Below the pieces are notes generated by a model. It searched no databases and was not told the DNA's origin. It worked only from the letters and a program-made list of their open reading frames with translations. Below, one piece after another: positions 28,534 to 37,973 of a stretch of 64,000 nt of DNA. Positions within the stretch are counted from its first letter, which is position 1. Each line of letters opens with the position of its first letter. The translations under genes were made by a program, and so were the position numbers. This DNA is from Polyangiaceae bacterium (GTDB taxonomy: Bacteria; Myxococcota_A; Polyangia; Polyangiales; Polyangiaceae): assembly GCA_016712345.1 (NCBI GenBank), contig JADJRH010000011.1, positions 3,038,001-3,102,000 of the forward strand, given 5' to 3'.

Positions 28534-29607
28534 TCACATCTCCCCGGCAAGCCCAATTCCCAAGGGCATTGGTACAAGCCGAACTGAAAAAGTGGAGTTG
28601 CTCTTGCTGCCGGCGGCCGTGACATCGGCACCGCCTCGGTAGTGGAGGAGCCAGGGTATACCCAAGCCGCTCAACGTCCCCACCGCCGCGCCGACGAGGG
28701 CATCGGTCACAAAGTGTTGATCTGATACAACGCGCAACATACCCACCGTTGCAGCCGCGGCCATGGATGCCGCGCAGGTTAACCCTTCTCGGGTGCCACC
28801 TCCGTACAAGGGTAGATAGGCATGATGGATGCACATCAATCCGGCCACGGTGAAAGCCCCCGAAGTGTGACCGCTGAAAAAGCTGCGAAATTCCTTGTTG
28901 TCGCGGCAATCGCGCGTCTGCTTCTCTTCAGGTCCAACGCAGGTGTCACGGTAAGGTCGCCATCGACTCGCCACACCTGAAACAATGGCCTGAATTCCAC
29001 CCATAACTGCCATCGCCTCAAGATCCATGAGAATCAATTCACGCGCCACGCTCGGGCGATCGTGTCCCCACCAGGCCACCAACGTGGCGTCGACAACCAG
29101 TTGGTTGACCATCAATGTGAGCACCAGATCGCTCGCATCACGCGCGGTGTTTCGCAGGCTGTCGTCTTTGATGCGGAGCACGCTGCGGGCCTCGGCATCA
29201 AAACTGCCCATGTCGCGCCAACGATCGGGTTCGGGTGGAATGGCGAGCGCCGCAAAAACGGCCACCCCCATCACCCCGGTCGTCACGTATTCCCAGGTTC
29301 TGAATTTGGGCCAAGCAGGATCCCACCTGATTTTGTTGGCCTTGGGGTTAAATGACGAAACGGGGATTTCTTCGCGGTGCGCGCGCGTTTTCAGGGAAGG
29401 CGCAATGGGACGATCGGATGTTGCGCCCTCGACTGACGCGGTGGCCGCTGGAGTAGGCGCCGTGGGCGACGCCTGCGCGGATGCGGTAGGATTTGGAGTT
29501 TGGGCGAGACTTTCCGGGGAGACGCTCAAGAGCCCGAACGTGAACACCGCCGGGCCGATGATGCGCCTCGCGAGGCCCGGAACGCCGGTGCCTTTCTGAC
29601 GGTACAT
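28534..29607 (-). CDS. PAP2 superfamily phosphatase, exported
   Basis: 357 residues from ATG 29607. A signal-like segment (IIGPAVFTFGLLSVSPESLAQ) leads to a Pro/Thr/Ala linker and a membrane-embedded PAP2 domain. The three PAP2 motifs are visible: SRWRPYRD (KxxxxxxRP-like), SFFSGHTSG (PSGH-like) and RVVSDQHFVTD (SRxxxxxHxxxD-like). Such enzymes remove phosphate from lipid phosphates or undecaprenyl pyrophosphate at the outer face of the membrane. It is cotranscribed with the barrel-like protein downstream. Confidence 0.85.
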   Translation of the reverse strand: MYRQKGTGVPGLARRIIGPAVFTFGLLSVSPESLAQTPNPTASAQASPTAPTPAATASVEGATSDRPIAPSLKTRAHREEIPVSSFNPKANKIRWDPAWPKFRTWEYVTTGVMGVAVFAALAIPPEPDRWRDMGSFDAEARSVLRIKDDSLRNTARDASDLVLTLMVNQLVVDATLVAWWGHDRPSVARELILMDLEAMAVMGGIQAIVSGVASRWRPYRDTCVGPEEKQTRDCRDNKEFRSFFSGHTSGAFTVAGLMCIHHAYLPLYGGGTREGLTCAASMAAAATVGMLRVVSDQHFVTDALVGAAVGTLSGLGIPWLLHYRGGADVTAAGSKSNSTFSVRLVPMPLGIGLAGEM

Positions 29608-29749
29608 TGCTACCCCGAGCAGCACGAACCGTGCGAGGCGAAATGCCGTGTTTTGAAGGGCCCGGTGGTCGCATGCGCGAAATGTTCTCCCAACGCGCGC
29701 GCCGTTTGCGTTTTTTTATGGAGAGCTGTGGTAAGAAGCGCACCCTGAA

Positions 29750-30487
29750 ATGGAACGACGGACACTTTTGAAACTGGGCGTCAGCTGCGCATTGCCCCTT
29801 TCGGCCTGTGGCCCGGCTGTCGAGCCGCAACCGCCCAAACCGCCCACACCCGCGCCGTCGCCCTCCCCATCGCAAACGGTCCAAACCACCCCCACAGCGG
29901 TGCCTTCCGGCACGGCCGAGCCATCGGCCGGCGCGCCCCCTCCTCCCCCGCCTGAACCCGCCAAGCCGAGCTTTACAAGGGTAATCGCAAGGGTAGGTAA
30001 AAACCACGGTCACACTTTTGAGGTGACAATGACCGACGTGACCGCCGGGGTAGAAAAGACCTTCCCACTCGGCAAAAGTGGAGGTCATGACCATGCGGTA
30101 ACGCTCTCGCCCGACGAGTTGAAAGACCTTATCGATGGGAAGTTAATCCGCACAAAAAGTACAAAAGGGCTCAATCACGCGCATCGCATTGTCATCCGTT
30201 GCGCCCCCGCGGTTGACCCGCCGGAGTGGGTCACGGCTTGCAGCGCTCAATTCAGCGGGCAAGACGAGCACGAAGTGATTATTCCCGTTGCGGATATGTC
30301 GGCCAAATCCGACAAAGTGTACGAGGTTCAGGGGCTCGCCGGGCATTCTCACCAACTGGCGCTCACGTCGGGCGACTTTGAAAAACTCTTGAAGGGTGAG
30401 GGCGTGTCGATCAAGACTTCTCGGGAAGAAAGCGACGCACACTTGCACGTTGTTTTTATACAGGCCAAGGCCAGCGCAAAAACCTGA
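29750..30487 (+). CDS. Lipoprotein with duplicated His-rich domains
   Basis: 245 residues. The leader MERRTLLKLG has a twin-arginine-like RR and lipobox LSAC (about residue 20). A Pro/Ser/Thr linker runs to about residue 75. Two similar modules follow: GHTFEVT, GGHDHAVTLSPDELKDLIDG and NHAHRIVIRC; then DEHEVIIP, GHSHQLALTSGDFEKLLKG and DAHLHVVFI. The repeated GHxHxVxL pattern suggests a metal-binding periplasmic or surface protein, but no named enzyme family is evident. A GTGTAC word lies at 30319. Stand-alone, 29 bases before the ABC-F gene. Confidence 0.65.
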   Translation: MERRTLLKLGVSCALPLSACGPAVEPQPPKPPTPAPSPSPSQTVQTTPTAVPSGTAEPSAGAPPPPPPEPAKPSFTRVIARVGKNHGHTFEVTMTDVTAGVEKTFPLGKSGGHDHAVTLSPDELKDLIDGKLIRTKSTKGLNHAHRIVIRCAPAVDPPEWVTACSAQFSGQDEHEVIIPVADMSAKSDKVYEVQGLAGHSHQLALTSGDFEKLLKGEGVSIKTSREESDAHLHVVFIQAKASAKT

Positions 30488-30516
30488 GTTGACGCACTCC
30501 TTTTTTACCTACCAAC

Positions 30517-32445
30517 ATGATCTCAGTTAGTCAGCTCGCCAAAGGCTACGGCGCCCGAGTTCTTTTTGAAGAGGTCAACCTCAAGTTGACCCCGGGTTGC
30601 CGCTACGGCCTCGTCGGCGCCAACGGGTCGGGAAAAACAACGTTCTTAAACATCCTCGCCGGGGGCGAGGCACCTACCCATGGATCGGTGGCAATTCCAC
30701 GCACGGCGCGCATGGGTATCCTTCGTCAAGATCGCTTCCTTCGCGACGAAGACCCGATCTTGGACGTTGCGTCTCAGGGAGATGAGCTGGTTTGGAACGC
30801 GCTGCAAGAGCAAAAGCGCCTTGTGGAGCACGGTGAAGACCCCGCGCGTATTGCCGAACTCGAAGATGTCATCCGCACCCACGATGGGTACACATTGGAG
30901 TCGCGTGCGAGTTTTGTTTTGGAAGGTTTGGGTATACCCGTCGCCCAGCACCGCATGCCGCTCGCAACACTTTCAGGTGGTTTCAAACTCCGGGTGCTTC
31001 TGGCCCAGGTGCTCCTCGGCGGGCCCGATGTGGTGCTTCTTGATGAACCTACCAACCACCTGGACATCCTCTCCATTCGGTGGCTCGAAAAGTTCATGGC
31101 AGCGTACTCAGGGTGCGCCGTGATTATCAGTCACGACCAGCGATTTCTCGATAACGTCGTTACTCATATTCTGGACGTCGATTACGAAACCATCACCTCG
31201 TACGTTGGGAACTACTCGGCTTTCGTGCGCGAAAAGCAGGCGATTTTGGAGCGCAAAGAAGCGGAGATTGAAAAGGCCGAAACGGAAATCGCGCACAAGC
31301 GCGCCTTTGTTGAGCGATTTCGTTACAAAGCGAGCAAAGCTTCCCAAGCTCAAAGTCGCCTCAAACAAATTGAAAAAATCGAAGTGGAGGAGCTTGCACA
31401 GTCGTCACGGCGAGCGCCCCGTTTTCTATTTGAACCCGAGCGTCAGAGCGGTCGCGATGTACTCAGCGCCGAGCACATTTTCAAGTCGTACGGCGACAAA
31501 GTTGTACTGCGTGATGCGAGTATCGTTGTGCGCCGGGGCGAGCGAGTCGCCATTATCGGCCCCAACGGGTTGGGAAAATCTACCCTGCTCCGCATTTTGG
31601 TAAACCGGCTTGATGCCGACGCCGGTGATGTCGTGTGGGGGCACGAAGTGCGAATTGGATATTTCGCTCAAGATCATCGCGAAGTGTTGACCAACGGTGA
31701 AGCGACGGTGCTCGATACTCTGTGGGCAGTCAGGCCGCGCGAAGGAAACGCCTTCGTGCGCGGTCACCTCGGAAGAGTTTTGTTTTCGGGCGATGATGTA
31801 CACAAGCGCGTAGGGATGCTTTCCGGCGGTGAAGCCGCGCGACTCGTTTTCGCGTGCATCGCCGCCGCAGAGCCCAATGTGCTTGTGCTGGATGAGCCCA
31901 CAAATCACCTGGATCTGGAGGCGATCGCCGGCCTCACAGAAGCGCTTTCCAAGTTTACCGGAACGATCCTTTTCGTGTCGCACGACCGCTGGTTCGTCTC
32001 TCAACTCGCCACTCGCATTTTTGAAATTACACCCCAGGGGCCGCGCGATTTCCCCGGCACCTACAACGAATATCTAGAACGGTGCGGTGACGATCACCTT
32101 GATGTGGACGCTGTTGTCCTGAAAGCGAAAAAAGAAAAACAAAAGGATGCACCCTCCGCCGCCCCTGAAAAGGAGGCGTCATGGGAAGATCAAAAAAAGC
32201 GTCGAAACCGCCAAAAGGAGCTGCCCGCGCGCCGGGACAAAGTTCTCATTCAGATCGAAAAGGCCGAGGCGCGAAAAAAACAAATCACCGATCTGTACGC
32301 ATCCGAAGGCTTCTTCGAGCGCACCTCGCAGGCCGACGTGAACGCGCTCGTCGCTGAAGAAAAAATATTGGCGGAGCAAATCGACGCAATGGTCCTTGAG
32401 TGGGAAGCGCTCGAAACCGAAATCGCTGAACTGCCGACAATGTGA
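30517..32445 (+). CDS. ABC-F family ATPase (Uup/YheS/EttA type)
   Basis: 642 residues with two ABC domains and no membrane segments. First cassette: GANGSGKTT (about 33-41), signature TLSGGFKLRV, Walker B LLDEPTNHLDI. Second cassette: GPNGLGKST, MLSGGEAARLVFA, LVLDEPTNHLDLEA and switch VSHDRWFVS. The inter-domain linker (about 235-300) is the charged P-site tRNA-interaction motif region. The C-terminal tail (about 535-642) is a Lys/Glu-rich coiled coil as in Uup. ABC-F proteins act on ribosomes to relieve stalling or resist antibiotics. Cytosolic. Confidence 0.92.
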   Translation: MISVSQLAKGYGARVLFEEVNLKLTPGCRYGLVGANGSGKTTFLNILAGGEAPTHGSVAIPRTARMGILRQDRFLRDEDPILDVASQGDELVWNALQEQKRLVEHGEDPARIAELEDVIRTHDGYTLESRASFVLEGLGIPVAQHRMPLATLSGGFKLRVLLAQVLLGGPDVVLLDEPTNHLDILSIRWLEKFMAAYSGCAVIISHDQRFLDNVVTHILDVDYETITSYVGNYSAFVREKQAILERKEAEIEKAETEIAHKRAFVERFRYKASKASQAQSRLKQIEKIEVEELAQSSRRAPRFLFEPERQSGRDVLSAEHIFKSYGDKVVLRDASIVVRRGERVAIIGPNGLGKSTLLRILVNRLDADAGDVVWGHEVRIGYFAQDHREVLTNGEATVLDTLWAVRPREGNAFVRGHLGRVLFSGDDVHKRVGMLSGGEAARLVFACIAAAEPNVLVLDEPTNHLDLEAIAGLTEALSKFTGTILFVSHDRWFVSQLATRIFEITPQGPRDFPGTYNEYLERCGDDHLDVDAVVLKAKKEKQKDAPSAAPEKEASWEDQKKRRNRQKELPARRDKVLIQIEKAEARKKQITDLYASEGFFERTSQADVNALVAEEKILAEQIDAMVLEWEALETEIAELPTM

Positions 32446-32529
32446 ACCTTCACCGCGATGTGTACTCCTTGCAGCTCGACAAACCGAGATCTTCGTCTTC
32501 CTCCGCGTTCTTTGTGATAGTCTGCCGTC

Positions 32530-33138
32530 ATGAGCCCGTCGCCCACCGCGAGCAGCGCCGATCGTCATCGCGTCCTCGTGGTCGACGACGACACGGCAAT
32601 GTTGCGCGTGCTTGAAGCGCTGCTGGGCGGCGCCGAAATGGACGTGACAAGTTGTTCGTCCGGCGCCGCCGCACTGCGGTTGATGGAGGCGCGCGTTTTC
32701 GACATCGTGTGCGCCGACTTTTTAATGCCCGACATGAATGGACTCCAAGTCTTGAAGGCTGCGGGACATCTTCAACGCGATGCCGGCACCGTGCTTATCA
32801 CCGCGGCGCCCGACGCGGTTCCATCCGAAGATCGAAGGCGCTTTTACGTGGTCGCCAAACCATTTGATCCCGAGCGCCTAATTCGATTGGTAGATCAGTT
32901 GGGTCGGGTGGCGCGCGTCAAACGAGGAGTTCGAACGGGTGGACAAAAACAGGCCTCCCCAGGTGAGCGCGATTCAAACGCGCCGCCTCCACCTTCTTCG
33001 CGTCCAACCCCCACGTCGTCAAGAACGACGAGGGCCTCGGAGCGTCCTCCCGCATCTGACAGGTGGCAAAATCCCGCGTCCGACAGGCAGCCCCCCGCGT
33101 CATCGGGACGCGGTGAAAAAAAGGGCAACCGGTATTAA
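32530..33138 (+). CDS. Response regulator receiver protein with disordered tail
   Basis: 202 residues. Residues about 13-130 are a CheY-like receiver: VLVVDDDTAMLRVLEAL (acidic pocket), phospho-acceptor Asp in IVCADFLMPDMNGL, Thr in VLITAAPDA, Lys in YVVAKPFDP. The last 60-70 residues are Ser/Pro/Arg-rich and likely disordered, without a DNA-binding domain. It may act by protein contact like a CheY or DivK-type regulator. No histidine kinase is adjacent. Confidence 0.85.
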   Translation: MSPSPTASSADRHRVLVVDDDTAMLRVLEALLGGAEMDVTSCSSGAAALRLMEARVFDIVCADFLMPDMNGLQVLKAAGHLQRDAGTVLITAAPDAVPSEDRRRFYVVAKPFDPERLIRLVDQLGRVARVKRGVRTGGQKQASPGERDSNAPPPPSSRPTPTSSRTTRASERPPASDRWQNPASDRQPPASSGRGEKKGNRY

Positions 33139-33156
33139 CCTGCAACCGCCGTTTGC

Positions 33157-33172
33157 TCTACCCATGGGTAGA
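33157..33172. promoter_or_regulatory. Perfect 16-bp palindrome built from two GGGTAGA words
   Basis: TCTACCCATGGGTAGA is its own reverse complement and fills the 37-base gap between two convergent genes. It consists of the iterated word TCTACCC and its complement, joined at CCATGG. It could be a protein-binding site or a short terminator stem, although no T-run follows directly. Confidence 0.5.
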
Positions 33173-33175
33173 TCG

Positions 33176-35050
33176 TTATAGATTCATTCTAAAAAGGCGC
33201 CCTTCTTCCACCGACGCATCCAGCACAGGATCAAGAAGCCACGGGCTGCGGCGAAGGCTTTCAGGCGGCGGGGTTGTTGTTGTCAGGATGTACTGAAAAC
33301 CAACGGCGTCGGGATTTGGAAACGCGCGCTCCGCTTGCTCGGCGAGCAAAAAAACGCGATCGTATACTGCCTGATCCATGTCCGCCTCGCGCGGACCGTC
33401 GTGCAACAAAAATCCCGGGAAAAAGGCTCGATCTTCAAATCCAAGACTGAGCGCACACAGATCAAAAGCCACCACACAAATGGTATCGAGAGCGGCGCTT
33501 TCCCGATCTCCCTCGGCGATCACGAGCGGTCGAATTCCGTCGCGAGTGACTTCAACACGGCCCTTCACGCGATCACCGAGCAACGCTCGCAACACAAATT
33601 CAAACCGGTTTGAAAGACGTTCCAGCGCATCCGCGTGCGATTTTCGAAGGACGCCGCGCCGCTCGGACACTTCCGCCATTTGACGGGTGCGATCTTTTTT
33701 TCGTTCTTCCACGCTGTTTTCGTCGCGATCGGCGGCACGCATTTCTTTGAGCAACGCCTCCGCATCGCGCCACTCTCTGTCGGTCGTGAGTACACGCGCT
33801 TCGGCTGCTGAAAGGGATTTGCGCCGCTCCAAGAACGATTCTCGGGCACGTTGCAAATCTGCCTCGGCGGCTACCCGTTTTTGTTCAAGCGCATCGATCT
33901 CCGCACGGTTGTCTCGCGGTGGCACCGCTCCGCGCTCAAAAGCGAGTTTGCACCCGTTTTCTGCGGCAACGCTGAGGGGCACATTGCACCTACCCATCGC
34001 TTCAGGTCCAAGGGTAGACTCCGTTTTGAGGGCCGCCAATCTACCCATTGTCTCAGCGTGCACACGCATCGCTTCGTCTTTGTCATTTTCAGCGTCGGCG
34101 GCCGCCGCCTGAATTTCAGCCAAACTCGCACGGCTTGATTCGGCCCGTTTGCGGCGATCGGCCACTTCGGCGGCGGCCGCCGCAAGCAACATCACCTGAC
34201 TATCCACAACACTTTTGGGTAGACCGAGTTTGTCCGCCAGGCGTTTCCTGCGATCGTCGGCGCGCACCTGCGCCACAGTTGCGCGGTGATCCAGGCTGTC
34301 CTTTTCGCGGTCGAGTTCTTCCCATTCGCGAACGAGGTTGGCTTCTTCGTCGGACACAATGTCGAGAACCGACCGGATCAACGTAAACCTGTCCATTGCG
34401 GGAGGGCTTGGACTGTCCGACTCGCTGCGCGGACTGCGCCACTCTTCAACCCCGGCAAACCGCGCTTCTTGGTCGCGCGCCAGCCATGTGAGAAGCAGTG
34501 GAAAGTCAACCTGACGCCCCGATGTGGGAAGAATGGCAGCAGGCAGACCGGCCAAACACGCCGCCGAGAGGGCGTCTAAAAATTCTTGAAAACCGCCTCC
34601 TTTTTCGAGCGCTTCTGCAAATGTTTTTCCCTTCGCAGCCACCGGATGAACGTGCAGAGCAAACGGTCTACCCACGGTCCACGTTTCACCCGAGATATGT
34701 ACCGTACCCACCACCCAACCGTCGCGAAGATCCCCACTCCTCACCCTTTCTTGAACCCGCGGCGCCGCAAATCGCGACTCTCCAAGCAAATAGCGAATGA
34801 GTCTGCAAAAGGTTGTTTTCCCCGCGGCATGCCCCGACAGACCTCCCTGATTGAGCGCAACTTGAGCCGTTTGGGTAGGTCGCGCCCAAAGGATATTTAG
34901 GCCGCGGCGCAATGAGATCTGCCGAACCACCGCATCGGCATTGGGCTCCCGAAGAATGGTGATGTTCGAGATCCAGAATGTGGGCTCGTTTCGGCGCGGT
35001 TCGAAGGCGCTCTCCACGGGTCGGGCAAAGGGAAGGTCCAATTGGGCCAT
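33176..35050 (-). CDS. SMC/RecN-like ATPase with coiled coil
   Basis: 624 residues. The N-terminal head (about 1-190) has a late P-loop HAAGKTTFCRLIRYLLGE (about 75-92) after a short insertion. A coiled coil (about 240-480) is broken by a segment with two cysteines 12 apart (RCNVPL and NGCKLA). The C-terminal head carries a family-like Walker B FLLHDGPREADMDQ, similar to DUF2326-type ATPases. This is a RecF/RecN/SMC-type chromosome or DNA-end processing architecture. No partner nuclease or kleisin gene is next to it. Possible roles are DNA repair or defence. Confidence 0.65.
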   Translation of the reverse strand: MAQLDLPFARPVESAFEPRRNEPTFWISNITILREPNADAVVRQISLRRGLNILWARPTQTAQVALNQGGLSGHAAGKTTFCRLIRYLLGESRFAAPRVQERVRSGDLRDGWVVGTVHISGETWTVGRPFALHVHPVAAKGKTFAEALEKGGGFQEFLDALSAACLAGLPAAILPTSGRQVDFPLLLTWLARDQEARFAGVEEWRSPRSESDSPSPPAMDRFTLIRSVLDIVSDEEANLVREWEELDREKDSLDHRATVAQVRADDRRKRLADKLGLPKSVVDSQVMLLAAAAAEVADRRKRAESSRASLAEIQAAAADAENDKDEAMRVHAETMGRLAALKTESTLGPEAMGRCNVPLSVAAENGCKLAFERGAVPPRDNRAEIDALEQKRVAAEADLQRARESFLERRKSLSAAEARVLTTDREWRDAEALLKEMRAADRDENSVEERKKDRTRQMAEVSERRGVLRKSHADALERLSNRFEFVLRALLGDRVKGRVEVTRDGIRPLVIAEGDRESAALDTICVVAFDLCALSLGFEDRAFFPGFLLHDGPREADMDQAVYDRVFLLAEQAERAFPNPDAVGFQYILTTTTPPPESLRRSPWLLDPVLDASVEEGRLFRMNL

Positions 35051-35070
35051 GTGTTTCTCCGGTTTTTTTC

Positions 35071-36228
35071 CTAAAACCCAACTTGTGTACGCACATCGCG
35101 TTCATAAAGGAGGCCCGCTGTAATGCCTGTTGCGAGCCCCGCCGCCGTCACTGTGACGGCCCAAAACCAGGGATTTTTGTAGAGAGGTTTGGTTTCAACA
35201 ACACGCGCGTTGCGAAGCAGTTCTAAAAAAAGTGGCATTGCCTGCTCCGCCGGCGAGGTCGGTTCGAGCAGCGCCCGTTCCGCACGGAGCGGGGCACCTC
35301 CCGAAGCCGTTAACATTCCACGAAGCGGTTTGGGTAGATCCCCTTTTTCAGCAACAAACAGCGCAAAATTGCGGGCCGCGACACTTTTGGCGAGCAGCAT
35401 TATCGATGGCGTACTTTCAATGGCGGGACCACTGCCATATTTGACCTTCCATTGGGATGCGGCCTGTGCGGGAGACGCGGCAACGGGAGAAAAGCTCACT
35501 TTCGTCTGCTCGGGCACTGTCACTCTCACAACGGCTGAGGTAAGTCCGTCACCGAAAACCCCTATAAAATGAGATCCCGGGCGCACCTCCACAGAACAGG
35601 GGGTGCTGCACGAAGCCGGTTCACCGTCCACCGCCACTTCGACAGCAACGGTGGAAAGAACCTCTACCGAAACTCTTTTTTGAGAAGCAGCGGTACGCAT
35701 CGCGTTGCCGATCACCCTTTCAACCTCGGGGGATGCGGCATCGGCGTCGGGTGGAACGTCGAGCCCCAGGGCCGCAAATTCAGACGCCTCACGCTCCGCT
35801 TCGCGCGATTCACCTTCCACGACTCGACACGCAACGCGCCAAAACAATAAGCGCGCCGCCTGCGTTCTCCGGCCGTCCATAAACAGCGAAGAAAGAAGAT
35901 CCTTGTTTCCCGTGGACGCCAAACACGTGGCCACGTCGGCGCTCACGTACGCGCTGCGGGCGGCGCTGACCGCGGACTCAACATCGCCCGAGTTCCCCGC
36001 TGGAGCCGACACTTTGGGTAGGTCAACAAAACGAACCTCCACATCTTCAAGTTCGCTCGCGGAAAGTGCACGCCGCGTCACATCGGCGACGGCCGCATCA
36101 CCCAACAACATCACTGCAACGGGGGCTTTGATCTTGGGCGCCGACGCACATCCGAGCGACCAAAGCGCCGCGCCGAAAAGTGCGCAACCGGTCTCGGTGA
36201 TCGCCGTTCGCCGGTGTCCAATTCGCAT
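35071..36228 (-). CDS. Lipoprotein with PEGA-like domain and C-terminal membrane anchor
   Basis: 385 residues from ATG 36228; the frame is open to 36294 but homologous signal sequence starts here. Lipobox is SLGC (about residue 28). The middle has a PEGA-like beta-sandwich (VEVAVDGEPASCSTPCSVEVRPGSHFIGVFGDG), and a transmembrane helix lies close to the end (NPWFWAVTVTAAGLATGITAGLL). This layout is common in myxobacterial proteins encoded beside Ser/Thr kinases. The divergent kinase starts 68 bases away and also carries a PEGA-like tail. Confidence 0.7.
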   Translation of the reverse strand: MRIGHRRTAITETGCALFGAALWSLGCASAPKIKAPVAVMLLGDAAVADVTRRALSASELEDVEVRFVDLPKVSAPAGNSGDVESAVSAARSAYVSADVATCLASTGNKDLLSSLFMDGRRTQAARLLFWRVACRVVEGESREAEREASEFAALGLDVPPDADAASPEVERVIGNAMRTAASQKRVSVEVLSTVAVEVAVDGEPASCSTPCSVEVRPGSHFIGVFGDGLTSAVVRVTVPEQTKVSFSPVAASPAQAASQWKVKYGSGPAIESTPSIMLLAKSVAARNFALFVAEKGDLPKPLRGMLTASGGAPLRAERALLEPTSPAEQAMPLFLELLRNARVVETKPLYKNPWFWAVTVTAAGLATGITAGLLYERDVRTQVGF

Positions 36229-36296
36229 GCGGGCGCAGGCTACCATCAGTGCAGGGTGTCTGACGACGGCACGGCACCCATGGTAGGCTCCCAACG

Positions 36297-37961
36297 GTGT
36301 TGGGCGATGGGCAACGTTACCGTTTGGGAGGCCTCTTGGGCCGCGGCGGTATGGCCGAAGTGTTTGAGGGGCAGGCCATAGGTTCGAGCGGCGTTACGCG
36401 CCGAGTGGCTGTGAAACGCCTTCTTGACGCCTCGGATGTTGCGGCCACGCGAATGTTCCTGGACGAAGCAACCATCGCGAGCGCGCTCCATCACGGCAAC
36501 ATCGTCGCGCTTGTCGACTATGGAATTGTCGACGGCACGCCGTTTCAAGTGTTGGAATGGGTAGACGGTCACAACGCGAGTCACCTGCAACAACAGGGAG
36601 CAACCGCAAATCTACCCATGCCGGTAGAAGTTGCTCTCCACCTGGTGGTGGAGGTCGCGCTCGGCCTTGAGTACGCACACACGCTCTGCGACGGATCGGG
36701 CCAACCGCTGTCGGTTGTACATCGCGACGTGAAACCGTCAAACATTTTGGTCTCGTGGAGCGGAGACGTAAAACTCGCCGATTTTGGCATCGCATTTGCG
36801 CAAAACCGATCTGAAAAAACTCTCGACGGATCGGTGAAAGGTACACCTGCGTACATGGCGCCGGAACAACTTCGCGGTGGCGCCGTCGACGCGCGCACGG
36901 ATATTTTCGCGCTCGGGTGTACACTTGCAGCCCTTTGCACAGGCGTAAGCCCCATGTCGAAAGATGAAAACGTATCGCGCGCACTTCTAGGACAAGACCC
37001 ATTGAGCGACCCCGAACTTGCGCCGGATGTGGCTCCGCTTGTGGTGAAGGCAACGCGGGTGTCGCCCGCTGATCGCTACGGTTCGGCCGCACAGTTCGCC
37101 GAAGAAGCGGCAAACGTCTTGGCCAGCCGCATTCGCCGCTCACCGCGGGCATTGCTTGTTGAATGGCTCGGACGTCTTCGCACAGCGATGGCACGAGAGC
37201 CATCCGCCAAAACGGCTCCGAAACGAGCACTTTTTGATGATCTTTTGGGCGTTGACCTGGCGCCCGACCCGTCGGTTCCACACAAGTTTGTAAGCGATCA
37301 TTTTCCGCCGACACGTGTACACAATCCGCCCGTCTCGCCCCCCAGGGTACACACCGTGAGCACGGCGAAGCGGGAAGACGCGCGCCCAAAACGCGCTCGA
37401 ATCATTGTCGGTTCGTTGGGATTCGCCGCCGTCGGCGGAGCATTGGCTTTTGCGTTGACGTTGGGCCAAGGCGAAACCAAGCCATCAAGTGACCTTGCCG
37501 CCCCTCCGCCCACTTCGGGCCCCGCGGCGGTCGGCACGTCCGAAACGGCTCGATCGGTTGCACCGAGCGACTCGACGCCCACGTCCCAAAGTGTACACAC
37601 GACCTCAACTACCGCTCATGTGCCCTCCATCGGAACCGCCGCCCGCTCCGTCTCGCCGAATCCCGTCGAACCTGTAAACACAACACCGTCCGCAGCGGCT
37701 TCCGCGGCCGCCTCGCCTTCAACGTCCGATGCTGCAACAACGGGTTTTCTCGTGATCCGCGGTCCCGGCTCGGTGGGTGCAGAAGTGCTCGTCAATGGGG
37801 CATCTCGGGGCTTCGCACCCAAGCGGATCGAAGTGCCGCTTGGCTCTTATTCGGGTTCGCTTGTGCAACGCGACGGCACGCGCCTCGGCCCGAGGTCCAT
37901 CACCGTGACGGCTCGGAACACACCTCATTCACCCGCCGCGTGGGACGTTGCTTTGCCTTGA
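36297..37961 (+). CDS. Membrane Ser/Thr protein kinase with PEGA-like C-terminus
   Basis: 554 residues from GTG 36297. Hanks-type kinase (about 8-275): GLLGRGGMAEVFEG, ATP Lys in VAVKRLL, VVHRDVKPSN, ADFGIA and GTPAYMAPEQLRG. A juxtamembrane linker leads to a transmembrane helix (about 365-385, IIVGSLGFAAVGGALAFALTLG), then a Ser/Thr/Pro-rich stretch and a PEGA-like domain (about 485-554; LVIRGPGSVGAEVLVNGASRG). The kinase faces the cytosol and the PEGA part the periplasm. Three GTGTACAC words lie inside the gene. Confidence 0.88.
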   Translation: MLGDGQRYRLGGLLGRGGMAEVFEGQAIGSSGVTRRVAVKRLLDASDVAATRMFLDEATIASALHHGNIVALVDYGIVDGTPFQVLEWVDGHNASHLQQQGATANLPMPVEVALHLVVEVALGLEYAHTLCDGSGQPLSVVHRDVKPSNILVSWSGDVKLADFGIAFAQNRSEKTLDGSVKGTPAYMAPEQLRGGAVDARTDIFALGCTLAALCTGVSPMSKDENVSRALLGQDPLSDPELAPDVAPLVVKATRVSPADRYGSAAQFAEEAANVLASRIRRSPRALLVEWLGRLRTAMAREPSAKTAPKRALFDDLLGVDLAPDPSVPHKFVSDHFPPTRVHNPPVSPPRVHTVSTAKREDARPKRARIIVGSLGFAAVGGALAFALTLGQGETKPSSDLAAPPPTSGPAAVGTSETARSVAPSDSTPTSQSVHTTSTTAHVPSIGTAARSVSPNPVEPVNTTPSAAASAAASPSTSDAATTGFLVIRGPGSVGAEVLVNGASRGFAPKRIEVPLGSYSGSLVQRDGTRLGPRSITVTARNTPHSPAAWDVALP

Positions 37962-37973
37962 TCAAAAGGCTTT

